Below, one piece after another: positions 1 through 4,264 of a DNA stretch of 5,020 nucleotides (its first letter is position 1; every line of letters begins with the position of its first letter). The DNA lies in NCBI GenBank assembly GCA_945876155.1, contig CAMCMW010000163.1, positions 1 through 5,020 of the forward strand. The letters run 5' to 3'. This DNA comes from an uncultured Ruminococcus sp. (lineage in GTDB: Bacteria > Bacillota > Clostridia > Oscillospirales > Ruminococcaceae). Made by a program: the position numbers and the translations under genes. A model generated the notes under the pieces. That model ran no database searches. It was not told the origin of the DNA and saw only the letters and a list, made by a program, of their open reading frames with translations.

Positions 1-7
1 ATAGCTT

Positions 8-42
8 GAAAAGGCAGAGAGGATTTCTCCCGACTGCCTTTC
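8..42 (-). terminator. Rho-independent terminator of rpsO
   Basis: Just after the rpsO stop codon the minus-strand RNA can form an 8-bp stem AAAGGCAG/CUGCCUUU (34-41 with 10-17). A 2x2 internal mismatch follows, then an inner GGGA/UCCU helix (28-31 with 20-23) capped by a GAAA tetraloop, a stable GNRA type. The stem runs into a short U run. The inner helix needs a G-U pair that exists only in minus-strand RNA; the plus-strand RNA would have an A/C mismatch there, which supports the direction. The U tract is only about four residues, so termination may be incomplete. A downstream gene, in many bacteria pnp, could be reached by read-through. Confidence 0.75.
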
Positions 43-54
43 AGAGCGTAATGA

Positions 55-321
55 TTACTTACGAATACCAAGCTTTTCGATAACTGCACGGTATCTGTTG
101 ATATCCTTTTTCTTGAGATAGTTAAGAAGGTTACGTCTGTGACCTACCATCTTAAGCAGACCTCTTCTTGAATGATGGTCCTTCTTGTGAACCTTGAGAT
201 GTTCAGTAAGGTCATTGATTCTCTTTGTGAGAATAGCGATCTGAACCTCAGGAGAACCTGTATCATTCTCGTGTGTCTTGTTAGCTTCAATAACAGCTGT
301 TTTTTCTTCTTTGAGTAACAT
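55..321 (-). CDS. rpsO: 30S ribosomal protein S15
   Basis: S15 is a primary-binding protein of the small ribosomal subunit. It binds the 16S rRNA three-way junction of helices 20-22 and nucleates the platform. The 88-residue product matches the usual family length of 88-89 and has the hallmarks TGSPEVQ (21-27) and the basic rRNA-binding block LTEHLK to [12 protein letters not shown] (38-56), ending in LGIRK. The start is the ATG at 321. An upstream in-frame GTG (330-328) is part of the AGAGGTG ribosome binding site, which lies 6 nt before this ATG, so the longer 91-residue reading is wrong. The gene has its own consensus promoter, a leader long enough for feedback control by S15, and a terminator right behind it. 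The identification is certain. Confidence 0.98.
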   Translation of the reverse strand: MLLKEEKTAVIEANKTHENDTGSPEVQIAILTKRINDLTEHLKVHKKDHHSRRGLLKMVGHRRNLLNYLKKKDINRYRAVIEKLGIRK

Positions 322-415
322 TGTTTTCACCTCTTTGATTATTTATCCTATGGCGTAGTAGCAGGCAGGTAATACTCCCAATAAGGGCTTAATCCTGAAA
401 CCACGTACATGGACG
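322..415 (-). promoter_or_regulatory. rpsO leader, candidate S15 autoregulatory RNA
   Basis: About 94 nt separate the predicted transcription start (near 415) from the rpsO ATG. The RNA can form CCAU/GUGG around GUAC (411-400), CAGG with CCUG (397-394 with 369-366) and CCC/GGG (387-385 with 379-377). A competing pairing joins UUACCU (372-367) to AGGUGA (332-327), which would bury the ribosome binding site. It shares ACCU with the CAGG/CCUG helix, so the two cannot coexist. S15 is known to repress its own mRNA through structurally different leaders in several phyla. That this leader is such a site is my inference; I could not match it to a specific published class. Confidence 0.45.
328..334 (-). 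promoter_or_regulatory. rpsO ribosome binding site that fixes the start
   Basis: AGAGGTG lies 6 nt upstream of the ATG at 321 and matches the 3' end of 16S rRNA. Its terminal GTG is in frame with rpsO and would add three residues if read as a start, but it is the Shine-Dalgarno element itself. Confidence 0.85.
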
Positions 416-421
416 AGAATA

Positions 422-450
422 ATTATATCACATTTTTTTTGATTTGTAAA
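422..450 (-). promoter_or_regulatory. Sigma-A promoter of rpsO (extended -10)
   Basis: The -35 box TTTACA (450-445) and a perfect -10 box TATAAT (427-422) are separated by exactly 17 bp. TG at -15/-14 gives TGATATAAT, an extended -10. The spacer contains an A8 run, and another A-rich run lies just upstream of -35, as in UP-element-bearing ribosomal promoters. The expected transcription start is about 415. The promoter lies wholly between the yesL-like stop codon and rpsO, so rpsO can be expressed apart from the genes upstream. Confidence 0.88.
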
Positions 451-466
451 GTCTTTTTTTACAATA

Positions 467-1399
467 TCATGAAATAATTTTTCCCTTTGCAGACTTCTTT
501 TTGGTTTTCTTCTTTTCTATCGGCTTCTCTGAACCGCCTTTATCCTCAAACAGTGTCTCTTGTCCTTCGCTGTCAGCCTCTGCCTCGGCAAGCTCAGGGT
601 TGATTTCGCCTTTCTGCTCGTAGTACGGATTGATTACATACTTCTGAATAACCGGATATGAGTTAAAGCAGATTATGAACGCTATAAACGCAGCCGGTAC
701 AAAGGGCAGAAGAAAGATTGTGTTCATATTCAGCAGTATCAGCACAACAAATACTCCGATGATAAGCAGAGATATCAGAAGTGTGAGAAGATTTTTTTTG
801 AGTGCCACACAGGCAAGTACAAAGGAATTTTTAAGGATATTTTTAAAGGACAGGTCGGTCGCAACTATCATAAGAAAAGCGTAAAAATTCATCATTACCG
901 CCACAAGCCCGACGCTCAGGCTGATAACAAAAAGTATCAGTATCCCGTTGCCGTAAACTTTGGCAAGCTGAGGGTAAACATAGATACCGGCGGCAATTGA
1001 AATCGCAACTAAAATATCCAGCAATCCGAGGAAAAAGGAATATTTATAGTTTTTGGAAAAAGCGTCCTTGAAATCGGTAAGAATGAACGAATGCCTTTCA
1101 AGGGTATAATTTCTGAGAATTTTCATCATTCCGGCAGTTGCTGGACCGATAACAGCCGCAAATACTATAAGGCAGAATGCTATCATTATTGACCTGACCT
1201 GTGAGTTTGAAACCTTCAAATACGCATATCCTGCCAGAAGAAGCGGAATATAAAAGACAAAGTATAGCAAATTGACCTGTATAAGTTTCCAGAATTTTCT
1301 GAACATAAGCTCAAAAAATCTGAATACGCCCTTTTTCTTAGGCGCATTTTTGGGTATTCCTACTCCGGCGCTCTCATAATCTGAACCAAAAATTCCCAT
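467..1399 (-). CDS. YesL-like (DUF624) integral membrane protein
   Basis: This 310-residue protein is probably anchored in the cytoplasmic membrane by six hydrophobic segments: about 40-61, 70-92, 121-143, 152-180, 203-224 and 226-247. The N-terminus (MGIFGSDYESAG to KNAPKKK) is soluble and basic. The segment with FWKLIQVNLLYFVFYIP followed by GPATAGMMKILRNY is typical of the YesL/DUF624 family, whose molecular role is unknown; Bacillus yesL lies in a pectin-derived sugar locus. The C-terminal tail (about 260-310) is charged, first acidic (AEAEADSEGQE) and then a lysine cluster (EKKKTKKKSAKGK), probably cytoplasmic. An in-frame TAA directly precedes the ATG, so no longer start exists. The gene follows the spoIIM-like gene by 22 nt, suggesting one transcript. 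I assign the family with moderate to good confidence but no function. Confidence 0.75.
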   Translation of the reverse strand: MGIFGSDYESAGVGIPKNAPKKKGVFRFFELMFRKFWKLIQVNLLYFVFYIPLLLAGYAYLKVSNSQVRSIMIAFCLIVFAAVIGPATAGMMKILRNYTLERHSFILTDFKDAFSKNYKYSFFLGLLDILVAISIAAGIYVYPQLAKVYGNGILILFVISLSVGLVAVMMNFYAFLMIVATDLSFKNILKNSFVLACVALKKNLLTLLISLLIIGVFVVLILLNMNTIFLLPFVPAAFIAFIICFNSYPVIQKYVINPYYEQKGEINPELAEAEADSEGQETLFEDKGGSEKPIEKKKTKKKSAKGKIIS

Positions 1400-1412
1400 T
1401 TAGTTATTTACA

Positions 1413-1418
1413 CTCCTT
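1413..1418 (-). promoter_or_regulatory. Ribosome binding site with long spacing, yesL-like gene
   Basis: AAGGAG ends 13 nt before the ATG at 1399, longer than the usual 5-9 nt. It begins only 3 nt after the stop codon of the spoIIM-like gene. Ribosomes finishing the upstream gene would therefore reach it directly, consistent with translational coupling. Confidence 0.6.
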
Positions 1419-1421
1419 GTT

Positions 1422-2033
1422 TTATGGCTTTAATAGCAAGCCTGTAAAAATATATGTCAATGCGCTGTCAAGTACTGAACAAATCAGCGCAAATGCCGTC
1501 AAAACCAAAAACTTTAACAGATAAAGCCTGATTGACTCATTCCCCCCGCAGTCTTTTCCCAAAACAAATCCAGCTAAAATATTGGAAAGCCTGACCGATT
1601 CCCTTGCACCAAAAATCAATATGTACATATTAAAAACAAGAACCGGCAAAAGCATGATAACAATAATAAAAAAGCCTTTTAATCCGTATTCATAGTAAAT
1701 CAGCGCCGCAGATATTCCTCCTGCCGCACCCCTGTGAAAAAGAGTAAAAGCACAAAGAGGCTGTCCCACTGCAAAAAAACCGCATATCATCTGGAACAAA
1801 AGTATTGCGGCAAGGGGCAGAAACGAATCCAGAAAAACTTTCAGAAGTGTTTTTGCCTGACCGCTTTTTATCATACGCTGACTGAACAGGTCAGTTGTTA
1901 CATACGCCCTGTCTGCATCCTTTATAACCAGCAGTGTACCGGCTATAACTCCGACAAACATAAACAGCATAAGTATTCCCAGAGACATTTTCCTTTTCTG
2001 TGACGCAGTCATTTCTGCGGCAGTTATTTTCAT
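1422..2033 (-). CDS. spoIIM: SpoIIM-family (DUF95) membrane protein
   Basis: The product has 203 residues, close to the roughly 210 of Bacillus SpoIIM, with a short basic N-terminus and hydrophobic segments at about 18-37, 67-93, 103-116, 117-141 and 171-200. The pattern FVGVIAGTLLV, then FLDSFLPLAAILLFQ, then HRGAAGGISAALIYYEYGLKG followed by a hydrophobic stretch with a central proline (LLPVLVFNMYILIFGA) fits the SpoIIM/DUF95 family. In spore formers SpoIIM acts with SpoIID and SpoIIP in septal peptidoglycan remodelling during engulfment of the forespore. The start at 2033 has AAGGA about 10 nt upstream and an in-frame TGA just before it. It lies 73 bp after proC and 22 bp before the yesL-like gene. 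SpoIIM-like proteins also occur outside sporulation, so the exact role is inferred. Confidence 0.62.
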   Translation of the reverse strand: MKITAAEMTASQKRKMSLGILMLFMFVGVIAGTLLVIKDADRAYVTTDLFSQRMIKSGQAKTLLKVFLDSFLPLAAILLFQMICGFFAVGQPLCAFTLFHRGAAGGISAALIYYEYGLKGFFIIVIMLLPVLVFNMYILIFGARESVRLSNILAGFVLGKDCGGNESIRLYLLKFLVLTAFALICSVLDSALTYIFTGLLLKP

Positions 2034-2106
2034 TAAGCATCAATCCTTTTCTTTGGCAAAGCCTTTTTTAAAAAGGATATGCTGTCCTTAACAAAAATAT
2101 ACTCAG

Positions 2107-2913
2107 TTATTTTGAAAGCTCGTATGCACGCTTTGTGCAAGCGTCACAAGCCTCGTCAACCGCTTTGAGCAGGTCATTTGCATAAAGTCTGTCAAGACCG
2201 GCAAGAGTTGTACCCCCAGGTGAAGAAACCATTTTAATAAGCTCGTCAAGAGTATATCCGGAATCTGTCATCATTTTTGCTGAACCCACAAGGCTCTGGC
2301 AGAAAAGTTTTTTTGCTGCCTCAGCCTCAATGCCATTTTTAGCGGCATAGTCAATGAAACCCTTTGCAAAAAGATAAATAAATGCCGGACTGCTGCCGTT
2401 TATAGCAATAATTTCCTTCATTTTATCTTCGGAAATAACCTGAACCTGTCCGCAGGATTCAAACACTCCGCAGACAAATCTGAACTGTTTTTCCGGTACG
2501 GAATCAGTTGACGCAATTGCTGTTGCACCCTCTTTGAGCAGAAGCGGTGTATTCGGCATAACAAGAATTACGCCCACATTCTGGTTGCCGAGAGTATTTC
2601 TGATAAAATCAGCTGATATTCCGGCGGCTATCGAAACAAATATATGCTCATCTCTTACATGACCGTCAAGTGATTTCAGTACGTCTTCAAGCACCTGCGG
2701 TTTGACAGCAAGAAATACTATATCGCTTTCGTCCATAAGTTCTGCGGCGTCCTTGCATTTTATGATGTCGCAGTCTGACAGTGCGTCCAGCTTTGACTCG
2801 TCCGGGTCTGCCGCATAAATTTCAATTTCCCAGCGCAGTTCACTCAGCGAAACGCCTCTCATTATAGCACTTCCCATATTTCCAGCGCCGATAAAACCTA
2901 TTTTTCTTTTCAT
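2107..2913 (-). CDS. proC: Pyrroline-5-carboxylate reductase
   Basis: ProC catalyses the last step of proline synthesis, NAD(P)H-dependent reduction of delta1-pyrroline-5-carboxylate to L-proline, in the cytoplasm. The 268-residue product has the normal family length. A Rossmann fold opens with GFIGAGNMGSAI (6-17), followed by KPQ (71-73), the AAGIS segment, MPNTP (119-123), GSSPAF (173-178) in the dimerisation domain, and the P5CR signature SPGGTT (231-236). I chose the ATG at 2913 rather than the ATG at 2925, because GGTGA lies 5 nt before the former and would be inside the coding region of the latter, which has no binding site. The gene follows a THF riboswitch and a 17-codon minigene ending 32 nt upstream, an unusual context for a proline gene. 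No proline kinase or semialdehyde dehydrogenase gene is adjacent. Confidence 0.96.
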   Translation of the reverse strand: MKRKIGFIGAGNMGSAIMRGVSLSELRWEIEIYAADPDESKLDALSDCDIIKCKDAAELMDESDIVFLAVKPQVLEDVLKSLDGHVRDEHIFVSIAAGISADFIRNTLGNQNVGVILVMPNTPLLLKEGATAIASTDSVPEKQFRFVCGVFESCGQVQVISEDKMKEIIAINGSSPAFIYLFAKGFIDYAAKNGIEAEAAKKLFCQSLVGSAKMMTDSGYTLDELIKMVSSPGGTTLAGLDRLYANDLLKAVDEACDACTKRAYELSK

Positions 2914-2918
2914 TTTTA

Positions 2919-2923
2919 TCACC
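2919..2923 (-). promoter_or_regulatory. proC ribosome binding site that fixes the start
   Basis: GGTGA is complementary to TCACC of the anti-Shine-Dalgarno sequence and lies 5 nt before the ATG at 2913. It overlaps the alternative in-frame ATG at 2925, arguing against the four-residue longer form. Confidence 0.65.
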
Positions 2924-2945
2924 ATTAATCAATTTAAAAAAATCT

Positions 2946-2999
2946 TTATGAACTAAACTGCATCTGATAATCCCGAAAAATTGAAATAAACCTTTTCAT
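2946..2999 (-). CDS. 17-codon minigene after the THF riboswitch, possible folT relic
   Basis: A strong ribosome binding site GGGAGG (3010-3005) is followed 5 nt later by ATG and a frame reading MKRFISIFRDYQMQFSS and stop. The binding site is better than that of proC, so translation is plausible. The position, directly behind a THF riboswitch, is where folT (folate ECF transporter S component) is usually found. The first ten residues, MKRFISIFRD, resemble as I recall them the basic-hydrophobic N-termini of clostridial folate S components; the rest does not. I infer either a deleted folT that left its start, or a leader peptide. The frame stops 32 nt before the proC ATG, close enough for partial coupling. 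There are no proline codons, so it is not a proline attenuator peptide. Confidence 0.35.
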   Translation of the reverse strand: MKRFISIFRDYQMQFSS

Positions 3000-3041
3000 A
3001 AAAACCTCCCTGACTTGTGCAAAGAAGCCGTTATGAAAAGG
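2991..3041 (-). promoter_or_regulatory. 11-bp hairpin enclosing the minigene start
   Basis: CCTTTTCATAA (3041-3031) and TTATGAAAAGG (3001-2991) form a perfect 11-bp inverted repeat around a 29-nt loop. The loop holds the GGGAGG ribosome binding site, and the 3' arm contains the ATG of the 17-codon frame, so folding would hide the start codon. It begins 9 nt after the riboswitch P1 helix, the place expected for an expression platform acting on translation. The stem is AU-rich and is followed by interrupted U runs, so I do not call it a terminator. Confidence 0.55.
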
Positions 3042-3050
3042 CACTTTATA

Positions 3051-3155
3051 CATTCAGCGGGATGCGGAAACTATACCGAAAGCTTTTCAGCTTTTCCTTC
3101 CGGCAGCAACTCCCCCTCTGCCGGACACTTAACGCACAGTTTCCTGCTCTGATGC
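3051..3155 (-). promoter_or_regulatory. Tetrahydrofolate (THF) riboswitch
   Basis: The minus-strand RNA matches the THF riboswitch class I know from Firmicutes in primary motifs and architecture. P1 is CAUCAG (3154-3149) with CUG-A-AUG (3057-3051, one bulged A). AGCA follows, then P2 GGAAACU/AGUUUCC (3144-3138 with 3072-3066). The conserved junction GCGUUAAGUG is at 3135-3126. P3 is UCCGGCAG/CUGCCGGA (3125-3118 with 3106-3099) with an 11-nt loop containing GGGA (3114-3111), which can pair with UCCC (3062-3059) as the known pseudoknot. P4 is AAAGCU-GAAA-AGCUUU (3094-3079), followed by CGGU. The 3' core GCAUCCCGC is at 3065-3057. This class binds reduced folates and usually controls folT or folate synthesis genes. 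It starts 20 nt after the pfkA stop with no convincing promoter of its own, so it is probably on the pfkA transcript. Confidence 0.9.
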
Positions 3156-3174
3156 TTATATTTCGTATGATTTA

Positions 3175-4137
3175 TCAGAATGCAATCTCGCCTGCGATAT
3201 GGTAAAGATCGTCCTCGAAAGGCTTTTTCATGGAAAGTGCTTCCTGAATGTCAAAATCAACTATCTTGTTGTTCTGCATTCCGACAACTCTGTTACCGAT
3301 ACCCTGTGAAAGCAGGTCAACTGCGTAATAACCCATCTGGCTTGCAACAACTCTGTCTCTTACTGTCGGTGAACCGCCTCTCTGAACGTGACCGAGAATT
3401 GTGGTTCTTGCCTCGATACCAGTCTTTTCCTGAAGAGTTCTTGCGATTTCATCCGAATGACCAACGCCTTCGGAAACAACAATTATAAAATGCTGCTTGC
3501 CTGTTTTTCTTGACTCAAGCATTTTCTTTGCAATTTCGTCAAGATTGTAAGGAACTTCACTTGTGATTACATAAGTCGCACCGCAGGCAACACCTGTATT
3601 GACTGCAATAAAGCCTGCGCCTCTGCCCATTACCTCAACAACACTGCATCTGTCGTGTGACTGAGCAGTATCTCTGAGCTTGTCAACCATTTCCATAGCT
3701 GTATTCATAGCTGTGTCATAGCCGATTGTATATTCTGTACATGATATATCGTTATCAATTGTGCCAGGAAGTCCTACGCAAAGAATACCCTTTGCTGAAA
3801 GGTCAGCCGCACCTCTGAAAGAACCGTCACCGCCGATTACAACGATACCCTCAAGACCAAGCTCTTCGCACTTTGCCTTTGCCATTTCAACGCCTTCTTC
3901 AGTTCTGAATTCAGGACATCTTGCAGTATAGAGCATTGTACCGCCTCTCTGGATAATATCAGAAACGCTTCTTTCGTTCATTTCAATAACATCACCGTTG
4001 ATAAGTCCATTATATCCTCTGCGGATACCGTAAACCTGCATACCCTTTCTTATAGCGGCTCTTGTTACTGCACGAACAGCAGCATTCATTCCCGGGGCGT
4101 CTCCTCCGCTTGTTAAAACACCAATCTTTTTAAGCAT
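3175..4137 (-). CDS. pfkA: ATP-dependent 6-phosphofructokinase
   Basis: PfkA phosphorylates fructose 6-phosphate to fructose 1,6-bisphosphate with ATP, the committed step of glycolysis, as a cytoplasmic homotetramer. The 320 residues equal the E. coli length. Key motifs are GVLTSGGDAPGMNA (6-19), RGG and TAR with R73, GGDGS (102-106), PGTIDND (124-130) with the catalytic base D128, R163, MGR (170-172), E223 and HVQRGG (250-255). Glycines at 105 and 125 indicate ATP rather than pyrophosphate as donor. In the classical effector site R22, R26, R155 and K214 are kept, but positions matching R54, E187 and K211 of the E. coli literature numbering are E55, T188 and T212, so allosteric control may differ. 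AGGAG lies 8 nt before the ATG at 4137. The gene has its own promoter and is followed after 20 nt by the riboswitch. Confidence 0.97.
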   Translation of the reverse strand: MLKKIGVLTSGGDAPGMNAAVRAVTRAAIRKGMQVYGIRRGYNGLINGDVIEMNERSVSDIIQRGGTMLYTARCPEFRTEEGVEMAKAKCEELGLEGIVVIGGDGSFRGAADLSAKGILCVGLPGTIDNDISCTEYTIGYDTAMNTAMEMVDKLRDTAQSHDRCSVVEVMGRGAGFIAVNTGVACGATYVITSEVPYNLDEIAKKMLESRKTGKQHFIIVVSEGVGHSDEIARTLQEKTGIEARTTILGHVQRGGSPTVRDRVVASQMGYYAVDLLSQGIGNRVVGMQNNKIVDFDIQEALSMKKPFEDDLYHIAGEIAF

Positions 4138-4185
4138 TATTATAACTCCTATCCGCCTTATGGCATGTTTAATTTACCATATACT

Positions 4186-4213
4186 ATTTTACTACATTTA
4201 AGATTTTTGTCAA
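4186..4213 (-). promoter_or_regulatory. Sigma-A promoter of pfkA
   Basis: A perfect -35 box TTGACA (4213-4208) is followed after 16 bp by TAAAAT (4191-4186), five of six matches to the -10 consensus. Transcription would start near 4179, giving a leader of about 42 nt that carries the AGGAG site of pfkA. A later TAGTAT (4186-4181) would need a 21-bp spacer and is less likely. Confidence 0.75.
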
Positions 4214-4225
4214 GTGATTTCGGCT

Positions 4226-4252
4226 AAATTTATGAAAATTATTCGTAAACTT
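4226..4252 (-). repeat. Imperfect dyad upstream of the pfkA promoter
   Basis: AAGTTTACGAA (4252-4242) and TTCATAAATTT (4236-4226) are inverted arms of 11 nt around TAATT; nine positions pair by Watson-Crick, one is G-T and one is C/A. The dyad ends 12 bp before the pfkA -35 box, where an operator or activator site could lie. It follows the dnaE stop by 12 nt but has no U tract, so it is not a standard terminator. The AT-richness makes chance symmetry quite possible. Confidence 0.3.
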
Positions 4253-4264
4253 CCATTTTTTATG

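Noticed and set aside
322..330. GTG start giving a 91-residue S15
   Set aside because: The GTG is part of the Shine-Dalgarno element; family length and spacing favour the ATG at 321.
675..884. Plus-strand frame opposite the yesL-like gene
   Set aside because: It lies entirely inside a convincing minus-strand gene, and the product has no recognisable family features.
1734..2003. Plus-strand frame opposite the spoIIM-like gene
   Set aside because: Shadow of the membrane protein gene; the product is low in hydrophobic structure, rich in Lys, His and Tyr, and matches no family I know.
2071..2089. Hairpin AAGGA/UCCUU with a short U run after proC as a terminator
   Set aside because: The stem is only 5 bp with one GC-poor arm pair and the U run soon turns into A residues; it is too weak to call, and proC, spoIIM and yesL may be co-transcribed.
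2935..2950. T7 run before proC as an intrinsic terminator
   Set aside because: No GC-rich stem precedes it; only a 4-bp AU hairpin can form.
3155..3185. Promoter TTGCAT / TATAAG for the riboswitch
   Set aside because: The spacer is 19 bp, the -35 box is poor, and the predicted start near 3149 would remove the 5' strand of P1.
3017..3205. Plus-strand open frame of 62 codons between proC and pfkA
   Set aside because: It is antisense to the THF riboswitch and to the last pfkA codons; the structured RNA explains the sequence, and the product resembles nothing I recognise.
3180..3488. Plus-strand frame opposite pfkA
   Set aside because: Contained within the highly conserved pfkA coding sequence; shadow frame.
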